Assembly: GCF_017848645.1 (NCBI RefSeq)
Contig: NZ_JAFEIF010000023.1
Location: 1 to 37,831, forward strand
Direction of reading: 5' to 3'
Source of the DNA: Limnohabitans sp.
GTDB lineage: Bacteria > Pseudomonadota > Gammaproteobacteria > Burkholderiales > Burkholderiaceae_C
Length of the DNA stretch: 37,831 bases
Every line of letters starts with the position of its first letter. The stretch's first letter is position 1. Positions 25,976-35,387 of the stretch are shown in pieces. The position numbers and the translations under genes are program-made. A model generated the notes under the pieces. It saw only the letters and a program-made list of their open reading frames with translations, was not told the origin of the DNA and made no database searches.

Positions 25976-27967
25976 ATGTTCTCCACCGCCTTTCTTGACA
26001 TTCCTGCGCTGCAAGGCGCGTCCGGCACCGTCACCCTGCCCGGCTCCAAAAGCATTTCTAACCGCGTGCTGCTGCTCTCGGCGCTGTGCCAAGGCACCAC
26101 CGTGGTCCACGACCTGCTGGATTCGGACGACACCCGCGTGATGCTGGCCGCGCTGCGCCAACTGGGCTGCGGTGTCGAGGTGCAAGGCACCACGGTGACC
26201 ATCACTGGCCTGGGCGGCCGCACATGGCCCACCGAAGCGATTGAATTTTTCATGGGCAACGCGGGCACAGCCATGCGCCCGCTCACCGCTGCGCTGGCTG
26301 TGCAGGGCGGCGACTTCACGCTCAAAGGCGTGCCCCGCATGCACGAGAGGCCCATCGGCGACTTGGTGGACGCCCTGCGCGAGCTGGGCTGCGCCATCGA
26401 CTACCTGGGCAACGAAGGCTACCCGCCGCTGCGTATTCGTCAGCCTGCCTTGCAACTGGACAAACCCATTCCCGTGCGTGGCGATGTATCCAGCCAGTTC
26501 CTCACGGCGCTGCTAATGGCATTGCCGCTTGCAGCCCAAGACCGCGCCATCACCATCGAGGTGGTGGGCGAACTCATCAGCAAACCCTACATCGAGATCA
26601 CGCTCAACCTGCTGGCGCGTTACGGCATTGCCGTGGAGCGCCAAGGCTGGGAACGCTTTGTGATTCCGGCGGGCAGCCGCTACCAGTCGCCCGGCACGAT
26701 CCACGTCGAAGCCGATGCGTCATCGGCCAGCTACTTCATCGCACTCGGTGCCATTGCAAAAGGCGATGGCATCCGCATCCAGGGCGTGGGCGCTGACTCC
26801 ATCCAGGGCGACATCCGCTTCATGGACGCCGCAGCCCAAATGGGTGCCCACATCACCAGCGGCCCCAACTGGCTGGAGATTCAGCGCGGCGCTTGGCCCC
26901 TGAAGGGCATCACGCTCGACTGCAACCACATTCCCGACGCGGCCATGACGCTGGCCGTGATGGCGCTGTACGCCGACGGCCCGACCACGCTGCGCAACAT
27001 CGCCAGCTGGCGCGTGAAAGAAACCGACCGCATCGTGGCCATGGCCACCGAAAGCCGCAAGCTCGGGGCTACTGTGGAAGAAGGCCCGGACTGGATCACC
27101 ATCCACCCCCTGCCTGCCGGAAAGTGGCAACGCGCCAGCGTCCACACCTACGACGACCACCGCGTGGCCATGTGCTTCTCGCTCGCGGCCTTCAACGCCG
27201 ACCAGGTTCCGGTGCGCATCGAAGACCCCAAGTGCGTGGCCAAGACCTTTCCCGATTATTTCGAGGCGCTGTTCTCGGTGGCGCACACGGCGGCCTCCAA
27301 CATTCCAGTGATTTGCATCGACGGCCCCACGGCCTCGGGCAAGGGCACGCTGGCCAGCCGTGTGGCCGCTGCTTTGGGCTACCACTACCTGGACTCTGGC
27401 GCGCTCTACCGCGTGACCGCCCACGCCGCTTTGCAAGCGGGCTTAACGCTCGAGGCCATCGACGAAGCCAAGATTGCCGACCTTGCCCGCAGCCTGCCCG
27501 TGCACTTTGAAGGCGAGCAGGTGCTGTTGAACAATGTGGACGTGACCGATGCCATCCGCAGCGAACAAGGCGGCATGAACGCCTCCAAAGTCTCGGTTTT
27601 GCCCGCCGTGCGCGAGGCGCTGGTGCAGTTGCAGCACAGTTTTCAGCGACTGCCCGGTCTCTTGGCCGATGGCCGCGACATGGGCACGGTGATCTTTCCA
27701 GAAGCCCCTTTGAAGGTGTTTTTGACCGCCAGCGCCACCCAAAGGGCCGAAAGACGGCATAAGCAATTGATTTCTAAGGGTTTTTCGGCTAACATCGATG
27801 CTCTTCGCGCTGACTTGGAAGCGCGCGACGCCCGGGACATGTCCCGCAGCGTGGCGCCTCTGAAGCCCGCTCAAGATGCCTTGCAACTGGACAACTCGTC
27901 CTTGACCATCGAAGCCTCGGTGGAACAGGTGATGGTCTGGTGGCAAAGTCGGCAGGTTTTCGGTTAA
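25976..27967 (+). CDS. aroA: Bifunctional EPSP synthase / cytidylate kinase fusion
   Basis: A 663-residue fusion. Residues 1 to about 437 are 3-phosphoshikimate 1-carboxyvinyltransferase (shikimate pathway): [10 protein letters not shown] with Lys25/Ser26/Arg30, [12 protein letters not shown] (95-103), [11 protein letters not shown] and WRVKETDRI with Glu349. The unaltered NAGTAMRP indicates a class I enzyme. Residues 443-663 are cytidylate kinase (Cmk), phosphorylating CMP/dCMP: P-loop [18 protein letters not shown], and [19 protein letters not shown]. The junction is a short linker (SVAHTAASN) with no stop, frameshift or internal start of note. In most bacteria aroA and cmk are separate neighbours before rpsA; such a fusion is known from Comamonadaceae annotations. 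Both active sites look complete. Confidence 0.95.
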   Translation: MFSTAFLDIPALQGASGTVTLPGSKSISNRVLLLSALCQGTTVVHDLLDSDDTRVMLAALRQLGCGVEVQGTTVTITGLGGRTWPTEAIEFFMGNAGTAMRPLTAALAVQGGDFTLKGVPRMHERPIGDLVDALRELGCAIDYLGNEGYPPLRIRQPALQLDKPIPVRGDVSSQFLTALLMALPLAAQDRAITIEVVGELISKPYIEITLNLLARYGIAVERQGWERFVIPAGSRYQSPGTIHVEADASSASYFIALGAIAKGDGIRIQGVGADSIQGDIRFMDAAAQMGAHITSGPNWLEIQRGAWPLKGITLDCNHIPDAAMTLAVMALYADGPTTLRNIASWRVKETDRIVAMATESRKLGATVEEGPDWITIHPLPAGKWQRASVHTYDDHRVAMCFSLAAFNADQVPVRIEDPKCVAKTFPDYFEALFSVAHTAASNIPVICIDGPTASGKGTLASRVAAALGYHYLDSGALYRVTAHAALQAGLTLEAIDEAKIADLARSLPVHFEGEQVLLNNVDVTDAIRSEQGGMNASKVSVLPAVREALVQLQHSFQRLPGLLADGRDMGTVIFPEAPLKVFLTASATQRAERRHKQLISKGFSANIDALRADLEARDARDMSRSVAPLKPAQDALQLDNSSLTIEASVEQVMVWWQSRQVFG

Positions 27968-28185
27968 CCAACCTGAGTTAATTAACTGAACACTGCCAAC
28001 CCAGCTTGCCCCCTCGCAGGCTGACCTGAAGTTCCACCCGGCTCTCCTCGTGCAGCTTGCACACTGGCCAGGTGGTTTTTTATCAACCAACCGCGGTTCA
28101 CACCGCCTAGCAATCGCCACAGTCAGCTCCTGGAAACGACGCATGTCGCGCTCGTCAGTCCTGCACCCGTGGATGAGGAAATTAC
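27968..28185 (+). promoter_or_regulatory. 5' leader region of rpsA
   Basis: A 218-base gap between aroA-cmk and rpsA. It holds a perfect 12-base AT palindrome AGTTAATTAACT (27976-27987) just after the stop codon. It also has a small GTGCA/TGCAC hairpin near 28052-28064, TTGCAC followed after 17 bases by TTATCA as a weak promoter, and a TGGTT/AACCA hairpin. GAGGAAA is a good ribosome-binding site before ATG 28186. S1 is known to repress its own leader in enterobacteria through folded elements; a similar role here is inference. Confidence 0.35.
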
Positions 28186-29865
28186 ATGTCTGAATCATTT
28201 GCCGCCCTGTTCGAAGAATCTCTGACGCGCACCGAAATGCGCCCAGGCGAAGTCATCACCGCTGAAGTCGTGCGCATCGAGCACAACTTTGTGGTGGTCA
28301 ACGCGGGTCTCAAGTCTGAGTCCTACGTTCCCCTCGAAGAATTCAAGAACGACCAGGGCGAAATCGAAGTCCAAGTGGGCGACTTCGTCTCTGTGGCCAT
28401 TGGCTCGATCGAAAACGGCTACGGCGACACCATCTTGTCGCGCGACACCGCCAAGCGCCTGGCTTCGTGGATGTCTCTGGAAAAAGCCCTGGAATCCGGC
28501 GAGTTCGTCACTGGCGTGACCAGCGGCAAAGTCAAGGGTGGCCTCACGGTGCTCGTCAACGGCATCCGCGCTTTCTTGCCTGGCTCTTTGGTCGACACAC
28601 GTCCTACCAAAGACCTGTCACCCTATGAAAACAAGACCCTGGAATTCAAGGTCATCAAGCTCGACCGCAAGCGCAACAACGTGGTGCTGAGCCGCCGCGC
28701 AGTGGTGGAAGCCTCCATGGGCGAAGAGCGCGCCAAGCTGATGGAAACATTGCGCGAAGGCTCCATCGTTCACGGTGTGGTCAAGAACATCACCGAATAC
28801 GGTGCGTTCGTGGACTTGGGCGGCATCGATGGTTTGCTGCACATCACCGACATGGCATGGCGCCGTGTACGTCACCCTTCCGAAGTGGTCACAGCCGGTC
28901 AGGAAATCACCGCCAAGATCCTCAAGTTCGACACCGAGAAAAACCGCGTGTCCTTGGGCCTCAAGCAAATGGGCGACGATCCTTGGATGGGCGTGAACCG
29001 CCGCTACCCACAGGGCACACGCATGTTCGGCAAGATCACGAACATCGCCGATTACGGCGCGTTTGTGGAACTCGAACCCGGCATCGAAGGCTTGGTGCAC
29101 GTGTCTGAAATGGACTGGACCAACAAGAACGTTGCGCCTTCCAAGATCGTGGCTTTGGGTGACGAAGTCGAAGTCATGGTCCTCGAGATCGACGAAGACA
29201 AGCGCCGCATCAGCTTGGGCATGAAGCAGTGCCGTGCCAACCCCTGGCAAGAGTTTGCTCAAAACACCAAGCGCGGCGACCGCGTCAAGGGCCCGATCAA
29301 GTCGATCACCGACTTCGGCGTGTTCGTGGGCTTGGCTGCCGGCATCGACGGCCTGGTGCACCTGTCCGACCTGTCCTGGAACGAAACCGGCGAAAACGCT
29401 GTGCGCGAATTCAAGAAGGGTCAAGAAGTCGAGGCTTTGGTCTTGGCTGTGGACGTGGACCGCGAGCGCATCAGCTTGGGCATCAAACAGCTCGACTCCG
29501 ATCCTTTCACCACCTTCACTTCCATCAATGACAAAGGCCAGATCGTCACCGGCAAGGTCAAGACCGTGGATGCCAAGGGTGCTGAAATCGACCTGGGCGA
29601 AGACATCGTGGGTTACCTGCGCGTGTCCGAAATCTCGCGTGACCGCGTGGAAGACGCCAGCCATGTGCTCAAAGTCGGCGACGAAGTCACTGCTGTGGTG
29701 GTGAACGTGGACCGCAAGACCCGCAACATCCAGTTGTCGATCAAGGCCAAAGACCAAGCTGACCAGCAAGAAGCCATGGCTTCGCTGTCGCAGCAAGCCA
29801 AGACCGAAAACGCTGGCACGACCAGCCTGGGCGCCTTGTTGCGTGCCAAGCTCGACAACAACTGA
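28186..29865 (+). CDS. rpsA: 30S ribosomal protein S1
   Basis: A 559-residue RNA-binding ribosomal protein that helps mRNAs dock on the 30S subunit. Six S1 (OB-fold) repeats are visible at about 20-87, 105-170, 190-258, 275-345, 362-432 and 449-518. Examples are [42 protein letters not shown] and [18 protein letters not shown]. The length matches the six-repeat proteobacterial S1. Codon use is strongly biased, as expected for a highly expressed gene. A strong terminator follows. Confidence 0.98.
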   Translation: MSESFAALFEESLTRTEMRPGEVITAEVVRIEHNFVVVNAGLKSESYVPLEEFKNDQGEIEVQVGDFVSVAIGSIENGYGDTILSRDTAKRLASWMSLEKALESGEFVTGVTSGKVKGGLTVLVNGIRAFLPGSLVDTRPTKDLSPYENKTLEFKVIKLDRKRNNVVLSRRAVVEASMGEERAKLMETLREGSIVHGVVKNITEYGAFVDLGGIDGLLHITDMAWRRVRHPSEVVTAGQEITAKILKFDTEKNRVSLGLKQMGDDPWMGVNRRYPQGTRMFGKITNIADYGAFVELEPGIEGLVHVSEMDWTNKNVAPSKIVALGDEVEVMVLEIDEDKRRISLGMKQCRANPWQEFAQNTKRGDRVKGPIKSITDFGVFVGLAAGIDGLVHLSDLSWNETGENAVREFKKGQEVEALVLAVDVDRERISLGIKQLDSDPFTTFTSINDKGQIVTGKVKTVDAKGAEIDLGEDIVGYLRVSEISRDRVEDASHVLKVGDEVTAVVVNVDRKTRNIQLSIKAKDQADQQEAMASLSQQAKTENAGTTSLGALLRAKLDNN

Positions 29866-29895
29866 TCCTTGTGATCGAATGACACCCGTTGTCTG

Positions 29896-29930
29896 AAAAG
29901 CCTGCCCCTGTCATGGGGGCAGGCTTTTTT
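29896..29930 (+). terminator. Intrinsic terminator of rpsA
   Basis: A 13-bp stem, AAAAGCCTGCCCC (29896-29908) with GGGGCAGGCTTTT (29916-29928), has a seven-base loop and a T run to 29930. It separates rpsA from ihfB. Confidence 0.93.
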
Positions 29931-29943
29931 CAGCTCAGTGCCC

Positions 29944-29972
29944 GAGACAACACAAGTCACGCCTCCTACAAA
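29944..29972 (+). promoter_or_regulatory. Candidate ihfB promoter
   Basis: GAGACA (29944-29949) and TACAAA (29967-29972) are spaced by 17 bases, each 4/6 to consensus. The predicted start is about 29979-29981, at the ihfB ATG itself, which would make the mRNA nearly leaderless. Confidence 0.35.
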
Positions 29973-29980
29973 TTGACCCC

Positions 29981-30301
29981 ATGACCCGCTCCGATCTGGT
30001 TGAAGAACTCGCCGCCCGCTTTGCGCAACTGACCCACCGAGACGCCGAACTGGCCGTCAAGACGGTGCTCGACGCCATGAGCGATGCGCTGGTCAAAGGC
30101 CACCGCATCGAGATTCGAGGCTTTGGCAGTTTCTCCATCAACCGCCGCCCCCCCCGCGTGGGCCGCAACCCCCGCTCCGGTGAGAGCGTTCAGATTCCTG
30201 AAAAGCGCGTGCCCCATTTCAAGCCCGGCAAAGCCCTGCGCGAAGCGGTGGACGCGGGCACTCAAGCCCTGGCCAACAGCGCTGAAAACGCAGCCCCATG
30301 A
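29981..30301 (+). CDS. ihfB: Integration host factor subunit beta
   Basis: A 106-residue DNA-bending protein of the HU/IHF family that forms a heterodimer with IHF-alpha and shapes promoters, replication and recombination sites. [18 protein letters not shown] is the IHF-beta start; [16 protein letters not shown] leads to the beta arms, with [13 protein letters not shown] carrying the intercalating proline, and [12 protein letters not shown] closes the domain. A 12-residue extension rich in Ala/Asn lies at the C-terminus. No Shine-Dalgarno sequence precedes the ATG. The order rpsA-ihfB-lapA-lapB is conserved in many proteobacteria. Confidence 0.96.
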   Translation: MTRSDLVEELAARFAQLTHRDAELAVKTVLDAMSDALVKGHRIEIRGFGSFSINRRPPRVGRNPRSGESVQIPEKRVPHFKPGKALREAVDAGTQALANSAENAAP

Positions 30302-30341
30302 CCTGCATGGCTCAAGCCTGCACTTGTCTCCTTGCCCGTAC

Positions 30342-30366
30342 AAGCGGCTCTTTCGTTGGCCGCTTT
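30342..30366 (+). terminator. Weak hairpin after ihfB
   Basis: AAGCGGC (30342-30348) pairs with GCCGCTT (30359-30365) around a 10-base loop, followed by only one further T. It may weakly terminate ihfB transcripts. TAGAAT (30366-30371) at its end could be a -10 for lapA. Confidence 0.4.
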
Positions 30367-30395
30367 AGAATGGTTCCAGCTTCCGAGGTCCATTC

Positions 30396-30680
30396 ATGAA
30401 ACGCCTGCTCTGGCTGCTTCAGTGGTTGCTGAAAGCCACTGTTTTTTTCACCCTGTTTGCTTTCGCGCTGAACAACCAGCAAGAAACCCGTGTGAACTTT
30501 TTTTTCAGCACCTACTGGTCGGCCCCCACGGTGCTGGTGGTGCTGTCGGCCTTCACACTGGGCGTGGTGGTGGGTGTGCTGGGCATGGTGCCGCGCTGGT
30601 GGCGTGAGCGTCAGGCCGTCAAGAAAAACACCCCACCAGCCTCCCCCACACCCAAGACCGAGGTGACCGATGGAGCTTGA
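30396..30680 (+). CDS. lapA: LapA family (lipopolysaccharide assembly protein A / DUF1049)
   Basis: A 94-residue inner-membrane protein with two membrane helices (about 10-27 and 43-66). The LapA-type core FALNNQQETRVNFFF lies between them, and a basic Pro/Thr-rich cytoplasmic tail follows. In E. coli LapA partners LapB in controlling LPS synthesis and lies beside it as here. A GAGG ribosome-binding site precedes the ATG. The end overlaps lapB by 11 bases, so translation is coupled. Confidence 0.88.
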   Translation: MKRLLWLLQWLLKATVFFTLFAFALNNQQETRVNFFFSTYWSAPTVLVVLSAFTLGVVVGVLGMVPRWWRERQAVKKNTPPASPTPKTEVTDGA

Positions 30681-31839
30681 CCTGACCTGGATTTTGCTGG
30701 GCCTGCCCACGGCCTTTGCCTTGGGCTGGATCGCGTCTCGTCTGGACTTGCGCCAGATGCGCATCGCCAACCGGCAGGCGCCCCGCGCCTATTTCAAAGG
30801 CCTGAATCACCTGCTCAACGAACAGCAAGACCAGGCCATTGATGCCTTCATTGAGGCGGTGCAAAACGACCCCGACACCTCCGAATTGCACTTCGCCCTG
30901 GGCAATTTGTTTCGCCGTCGGGGCGAATACGACCGGGCGGTGCGGGTGCACGAACACCTGCTCTCGCGTGCCGACATCAGCCAAGCCGACCGGCAAAGGG
31001 CGCAACACGGGCTGGCGCTCGATTATTTAAAAGCCGGCTTGCTCGACCGCGCCGAAGAAGCGCTGCGCAAGCTCGAGGGCACCTCTTACGAAGGCCAAGC
31101 CCGGCTGGCCCGCATGGCCATTTACGAACGCTCGCGCGAATGGCCCGAAGCCGCTGAGGTGGCCCGTTTGCTCGAAAAATCCGGTGAGGCTGATTTTGGC
31201 ATTCGCCTGGCGCATTACCAATGCGAGTTGGCCCGCGAAGCGGTGCAAAAGGGTGACAGCGCCAAAGCCCTCGAAGTATTGGCTCAAGCCCTGCTAGAGC
31301 ACCCCCGTGCAGCCAGGCCCCGCCTGTTGATGGGTCAATTGCAGTTGAGCCAAGGCCAGGCACCCGCCGCCTATGACAGCTTGTCGGTTTTGTTTGAGCA
31401 CAACGACATGACCGCCCCCTTGGCCGCTGCCAGCTTTGCACAAGCGGCCCTGGCCTGCGACAAGGCCGCCAGCGCCAGCACTTTGCTGCAAGCCCATTAC
31501 CAGCGCCAGCCCTGCATCGATGTGCTGGACGCGATCACGACACTCGAAGCCCACAACCCGAAGTTAGCCGCCACACGCGATGCCACCGCCTTGCAGCGCT
31601 ATCTCGACCATCTGCAAAAGCACCCCTCCATGATGGCCGCCAGCCGCTGGCTCAATGGGGCCCGAAGCGAGGTTGGCGAGTTGCCTGCGCCCGTGCAAAA
31701 AACACTGGAAAACGCCACCAAACCCTTGGCGCGCTACCGCTGCGCCGCTTGCGGCTTTGAAGCCAAAGAGCACTTTTGGCACTGCCCAGGCTGCCAGTCC
31801 TGGGACAGCTACCCCCCCCGACGCGTGGAAGAACTGTAA
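30670..31839 (+). CDS. lapB: Lipopolysaccharide assembly protein LapB (YciM)
   Basis: A 389-residue protein with an N-terminal membrane anchor (about 4-20, WILLGLPTAFALGWIAS) and several cytoplasmic tetratricopeptide repeats (about 35-330). A C-terminal rubredoxin-like metal site follows, with Cys358, Cys361, Cys372 and Cys375 in RYRCAACGFEAKEHFWHCPGC. In E. coli it directs degradation of LpxC by FtsH and so limits LPS synthesis. Length and cysteine layout match. GAGGTG lies just before the ATG inside lapA. leuC is 105 bases downstream with its own regulatory gap. Confidence 0.94.
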   Translation: MELDLTWILLGLPTAFALGWIASRLDLRQMRIANRQAPRAYFKGLNHLLNEQQDQAIDAFIEAVQNDPDTSELHFALGNLFRRRGEYDRAVRVHEHLLSRADISQADRQRAQHGLALDYLKAGLLDRAEEALRKLEGTSYEGQARLARMAIYERSREWPEAAEVARLLEKSGEADFGIRLAHYQCELAREAVQKGDSAKALEVLAQALLEHPRAARPRLLMGQLQLSQGQAPAAYDSLSVLFEHNDMTAPLAAASFAQAALACDKAASASTLLQAHYQRQPCIDVLDAITTLEAHNPKLAATRDATALQRYLDHLQKHPSMMAASRWLNGARSEVGELPAPVQKTLENATKPLARYRCAACGFEAKEHFWHCPGCQSWDSYPPRRVEEL

Positions 31840-31864
31840 GCTGCCCACCGAGGTGAGCGTTGAC

Positions 31865-31931
31865 CTGTCACTGCGCTGTCACTTGCGTCGGCTCAAGCTT
31901 CGGGTATCCGCATAAAATGTGCGGTTGCACA
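31865..31931 (+). promoter_or_regulatory. leuC upstream regulatory region with tandem repeat
   Basis: A tandem near-perfect repeat CTGTCACTGCG / CTGTCACTTGCG occupies 31865-31887. A TAAAAT -10 candidate lies at 31913-31918, and an inverted repeat TGTGC-GGTT-GCACA (31918-31931) overlaps the predicted start. The arrangement suggests an operator/promoter for leuCDB, but no regulator can be named. Confidence 0.4.
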
Positions 31932-31944
31932 GCAAGGAAGCACC

Positions 31945-33366
31945 ATGGCACGCACGCTTTATGACAAGATCTGGGACGAACACGTCGTCCACACCGAAGA
32001 AGACGGCACCTCCGTCCTCTATATCGACCGCCATCTGGTGCACGAAGTCACCAGCCCCCAGGCCTTTGAAGGCCTGCGCCAAGCGGGCCGCAAGGTGTGG
32101 CGCGTCAGCTCCATCGTGGCCACCGCCGACCACAACACCCCCACCACCGGCTGGGAGTTGGGCTACGACGGCATCACCGATCCGATCAGCAAAGAGCAAA
32201 TCACCACGCTGGATGCGAACATGAAGGAATACGGCTCTGCCGCCTTCTTCCCCTTCCTGTCAAAGCGCCAGGGCATCGTGCACGTCATTGGCCCTGAAAA
32301 CGGTGCCACCCTGCCCGGCATGACCGTGGTCTGCGGCGACTCGCACACCTCCACACATGGCGCGTTTGGCGCATTGGCCCACGGCATCGGCACTTCCGAG
32401 GTCGAGCACGTCATGGCCACGCAAACGCTCTTGGCCAAAAAAGCCAAGAACATGCTCATCAAGGTCGAAGGCACTCTGGCCAAAGGCCTCACCGGCAAAG
32501 ACATCGTGCTGGCCATCATCGGCAAGATCGGTACCGCAGGCGGCACCGGCTACACCATCGAATTCGCAGGCTCAGCCATCCGGGCACTCAGCATGGAAGG
32601 CCGCATGACGGTCTGCAACATGGCCATCGAAGGCGGCGCACGCGCGGGCCTGGTGGCAGTGGACGAAAAAACCATCGAGTACGTCAAAGGCCGTTTGCTC
32701 TCGCCCACAGGCGTCGAGTGGGACCACGCCGTGGCCTATTGGAAGACCTTGCAGTCCGACCCCGGTGCGCACTTTGACGCCGTGGTCGAGCTGGACGCCA
32801 GCGCCATCGTGCCGCAAGTCACCTGGGGTACCTCGCCCGAAATGGTGTTGGGCATTGACGGCCACACGCCCGACCCCGACAAGGAAAAAGACGACGTCAA
32901 ACGCGACGCCATCGAGCGTGCACTGACCTACATGGGCCTGCAGCCCGGCAAGGCCTTGGCCGACATCACCATCGACAAAGTCTTCATTGGCTCTTGCACC
33001 AACAGCCGCATCGAAGACATGCGTGAAGCCGCTGCCATCGTCAAAAAACTGGGCCAAAAAGTGGCCAAGAACGTCAAGCTGGCCATGGTCGTGCCCGGCT
33101 CCGGTCTGGTCAAAGAACAAGCCGAGCGCGAAGGCCTGCACGAGATCTTCAAGGCTGCAGGTTTTGAGTGGCGCGAGCCCGGCTGCTCCATGTGCCTGGC
33201 CATGAATGCCGACCGCCTGGAGCCCGGCGAGCGCTGCGCATCGACTTCCAACCGCAACTTCGAAGGCCGTCAGGGCGCGGGTGGCCGCACCCACTTGGTC
33301 AGCCCCGCCATGGCCGCTGCTGCGGCCGTGCACGGCCACTTTGTTGACATCCGCAAATTCGCCTGA
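31945..33366 (+). CDS. leuC: 3-isopropylmalate dehydratase large subunit
   Basis: A 473-residue aconitase-family subunit which, with LeuD, isomerises 2-isopropylmalate to 3-isopropylmalate in leucine synthesis. The three [4Fe-4S] ligands are Cys351 ([13 protein letters not shown]) and Cys414/Cys417 ([11 protein letters not shown]). Other family motifs are [20 protein letters not shown] and [10 protein letters not shown]. The start has AAGGAAG upstream. leuD follows after 20 bases. Confidence 0.97.
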   Translation: MARTLYDKIWDEHVVHTEEDGTSVLYIDRHLVHEVTSPQAFEGLRQAGRKVWRVSSIVATADHNTPTTGWELGYDGITDPISKEQITTLDANMKEYGSAAFFPFLSKRQGIVHVIGPENGATLPGMTVVCGDSHTSTHGAFGALAHGIGTSEVEHVMATQTLLAKKAKNMLIKVEGTLAKGLTGKDIVLAIIGKIGTAGGTGYTIEFAGSAIRALSMEGRMTVCNMAIEGGARAGLVAVDEKTIEYVKGRLLSPTGVEWDHAVAYWKTLQSDPGAHFDAVVELDASAIVPQVTWGTSPEMVLGIDGHTPDPDKEKDDVKRDAIERALTYMGLQPGKALADITIDKVFIGSCTNSRIEDMREAAAIVKKLGQKVAKNVKLAMVVPGSGLVKEQAEREGLHEIFKAAGFEWREPGCSMCLAMNADRLEPGERCASTSNRNFEGRQGAGGRTHLVSPAMAAAAAVHGHFVDIRKFA

Positions 33367-33386
33367 AGCGTTCGAGGAAATCCAGC

Positions 33387-34040
33387 ATGCAAAAATTCAC
33401 CCTCCTCAAAGGCCTGGTGGCCCCGATGGACCGCGCCAACGTGGACACCGATGCCATCATCCCCAAGCAATTCCTCAAGTCGATCCGCAAAACCGGTTTT
33501 GGCCCCAACCTGTTCGACGAATGGCGCTACTTGGATGTGGGCTACCCCGGCCAGGACCCGGCCAGCCGCAAGCCCAACCCGGACTTCGTGCTGAACCAAC
33601 CTCGCTACCAAGGTGCCAGCGTTTTGTTGGCTCGGAAAAACTTCGGCTGCGGGTCATCGCGTGAACATGCCCCATGGGCCATCGACCAATACGGCTTTCG
33701 CTGCGTGATCGCGCCCAGCTTTGCCGACATCTTTTTCAACAACTGCTTCAAAAACGGCCTACTGCCCATCGTGCTGCCCGAAGCCGTGGTGGCCCAGTTG
33801 TTCGACGAAGTGGCCGCCTTCCCCGGCTACGAACTCACGGTGGACCTGGAACGCCAAGTGGTGGTGCGTCCCCAAGGCCAGGAAATCCCGTTTGATGTGC
33901 AAGCCTTCCGCAAGTACTGCTTGCTCAACGGCCTGGACGACATTGGCTTGACCCTGCGCCACGCCGACAAGATCAAAGCCTATGAAGCCGAGCGTCTGGC
34001 CACCAAGCCTTGGTTGGCCCACACCGCCGTCAACGCCTAA
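33387..34040 (+). CDS. leuD: 3-isopropylmalate dehydratase small subunit
   Basis: A 217-residue swivel-domain partner of LeuC. It shows [21 protein letters not shown] near the N-terminus, the substrate loop [15 protein letters not shown] (about residues 78-92) and [28 protein letters not shown] precedes the ATG, and leuB follows after 18 bases. The small lipoprotein gene (entericidin) sometimes found between leuC and leuD in Burkholderiales is absent. Confidence 0.96.
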   Translation: MQKFTLLKGLVAPMDRANVDTDAIIPKQFLKSIRKTGFGPNLFDEWRYLDVGYPGQDPASRKPNPDFVLNQPRYQGASVLLARKNFGCGSSREHAPWAIDQYGFRCVIAPSFADIFFNNCFKNGLLPIVLPEAVVAQLFDEVAAFPGYELTVDLERQVVVRPQGQEIPFDVQAFRKYCLLNGLDDIGLTLRHADKIKAYEAERLATKPWLAHTAVNA

Positions 34041-34058
34041 AAGAACACGAGAACCTCC

Positions 34059-35144
34059 ATGAAAATCGCAGTCCTCCCCGGTGATGGCATCGGCACCGAA
34101 ATCGTCGCCGAAGCTGTCAAAGTCCTGAACACGCTCGACCTGAAGTTCGAGATGGAAACCGCACTGGTCGGCGGCGCGGCTTACGACGCGTTTGGCCACC
34201 CGCTGCCCGAAGCCACGCTCAAACTGGCGATGGACAGTGATGCCGTGCTGTTTGGCGCGGTGGGCGACTGGAAATACGACAAGCTCGACCGCCCCCTGCG
34301 CCCCGAGCAAGCGATTTTGGGCCTGCGCAAAAACATGGGTCTGTTCGCCAACTTCCGCCCTGCCATTTGCTACGAGCAGCTGGTCGGTGCATCGAGCCTC
34401 AAGCCTGAGCTGATTTCGGGTCTGGACATCCTGATCATCCGCGAGCTGACCGGCGACATTTACTTTGGCCAGCCACGCGGCCGCCGCATCGCGACCGATG
34501 GCCACTTCCCCGGCGCTGAAGAAGCCTTTGACACCATGCGCTATTCCAAGCCCGAGATCGAGCGCATTGCCCATGTGGCCTTCCAGGTCGCCCGCAAGCG
34601 CAAGGCCGCAGGCACCGAGGGCCGCGTGACCAGCGTGGACAAAGCCAACGTGCTGGAGACTTTCCAGTTCTGGAAAGACGTGGTCACCGAAGTGGGCAAA
34701 GAGTACCCCGACATTGCGCTGGACCACATGTACGTGGACAACGCCGCGATGCAACTGGTCAAGGAGCCCAAGCGCTTTGACGTGGTGGTCACGGGCAACA
34801 TGTTCGGCGACATCCTGAGCGACGAAGCCTCCATGCTCACCGGGTCGATTGGCATGCTGCCCTCGGCCAGCCTGAACACCAAGAACCAAGGCCTGTACGA
34901 GCCCAGCCACGGCAGCGCCCCCGACATCGCAGGCAAAGGCGTGGCCAATCCGCTGGCCACCATCTTGTCAGCCGCCATGATGCTGCGCTTCAGCCTGAAC
35001 CAGCCTGAAGCCGCCCAGCGCATCGAATCGGCTGTGCAAAAAGTGCTGGCCCAGGGCCTGCGTACCGGCGACATTTACAGCGAAGGCACCACCAAGGTGG
35101 GCACCGCGCAAATGGGCGATGCGGTGGTCAAAGCGCTGGCTTAA
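34059..35144 (+). CDS. leuB: 3-isopropylmalate dehydrogenase
   Basis: A 361-residue NAD-dependent oxidative decarboxylase giving 2-oxoisocaproate, the leucine precursor. It has [16 protein letters not shown] at the N-terminus, [11 protein letters not shown], the catalytic [20 protein letters not shown] region, and the family signature [20 protein letters not shown] (about 247-266). [15 protein letters not shown] binds the cofactor. It completes the leuCDB operon; no strong terminator separates it from the asd leader. Confidence 0.97.
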   Translation: MKIAVLPGDGIGTEIVAEAVKVLNTLDLKFEMETALVGGAAYDAFGHPLPEATLKLAMDSDAVLFGAVGDWKYDKLDRPLRPEQAILGLRKNMGLFANFRPAICYEQLVGASSLKPELISGLDILIIRELTGDIYFGQPRGRRIATDGHFPGAEEAFDTMRYSKPEIERIAHVAFQVARKRKAAGTEGRVTSVDKANVLETFQFWKDVVTEVGKEYPDIALDHMYVDNAAMQLVKEPKRFDVVVTGNMFGDILSDEASMLTGSIGMLPSASLNTKNQGLYEPSHGSAPDIAGKGVANPLATILSAAMMLRFSLNQPEAAQRIESAVQKVLAQGLRTGDIYSEGTTKVGTAQMGDAVVKALA

Positions 35145-35186
35145 AACCATCACGGGTGCTGCCCGGATTGCCCGAGCCGCATCCAT

Positions 35187-35192
35187 TACAAT
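35187..35192 (+). promoter_or_regulatory. Candidate -10 box of the asd leader transcript
   Basis: TACAAT (5/6) would start transcription at about 35199-35200, the first base of the leader-peptide ATG. No good -35 at 16-18 bases; TTGCCC at 35168-35173 is too close (13 bases). Confidence 0.4.
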
Positions 35193-35199
35193 TTCGGCC

Positions 35200-35301
35200 A
35201 TGTTTCACGCCTGCCTGTTCGACCTGAACTTTGCTTTTGCCGCCACGGCAGGGGTTGGCGCGCGTGCAACTTCCACAAAAACCACGACCATTAAGGGCTG
35301 A
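35200..35301 (+). CDS. Candidate 33-residue leader peptide of asd
   Basis: ATG to TGA, 33 residues, in the 248-base gap before asd. The last eleven residues are ATSTKTTTIKG: five Thr, two Lys and one Ile, all end-products downstream of aspartate semialdehyde. This is the pattern of control codons in attenuation leaders such as thrL. No Shine-Dalgarno sequence precedes it, but the predicted transcription start coincides with the ATG, so it could be read as a leaderless message, as reported for trpL of Sinorhizobium. Alternative pairings of the RNA follow it at 35306-35387. It could be an accidental frame; conservation would decide. I know of no described asd leader peptide of this kind. Confidence 0.5.
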   Translation: MFHACLFDLNFAFAATAGVGARATSTKTTTIKG

Positions 35302-35305
35302 TCCG

Positions 35306-35387
35306 GCCTGGTTCGTCGTGCGCCCTCCCGGCCAGACGAGCCGGGCAAACAGTCTGGTCTGACACTGTTTTAAAAACTGAAAGGGCG
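35306..35387 (+). promoter_or_regulatory. Mutually exclusive hairpins in the asd leader, with anti-ribosome-binding-site loop
   Basis: Stem A pairs GCCTGGTTCGTC (35306-35317) with GACGAGCCGGGC (35335-35346), 12 pairs including two G-U. Its loop holds CGCCCT (35321-35326), exactly complementary to AGGGCG (35382-35387) that forms the asd ribosome-binding region. Stem B pairs CCAGAC (35332-35337) with GTCTGG (35352-35357) and excludes stem A. A further AAACAGT/ACTGTTT hairpin (35347-35370) ends in TTTT. A ribosome at the leader stop codon would cover the left arm of stem A. Confidence 0.45.

Noticed and set aside
28618..29796. Long open frames antisense to rpsA, and similar ones against metK (8524-9642) and leuB (33759-34910)
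   Set aside because: Same cause: codon bias of highly expressed genes leaves the opposite strand open. No ribosome-binding sites or recognisable domains.
35347..35375. Intrinsic terminator in the asd leader
   Set aside because: The AAACAGT/ACTGTTT hairpin is AT-rich with only a short T run that is itself part of the stem; termination-type attenuation is not convincing.
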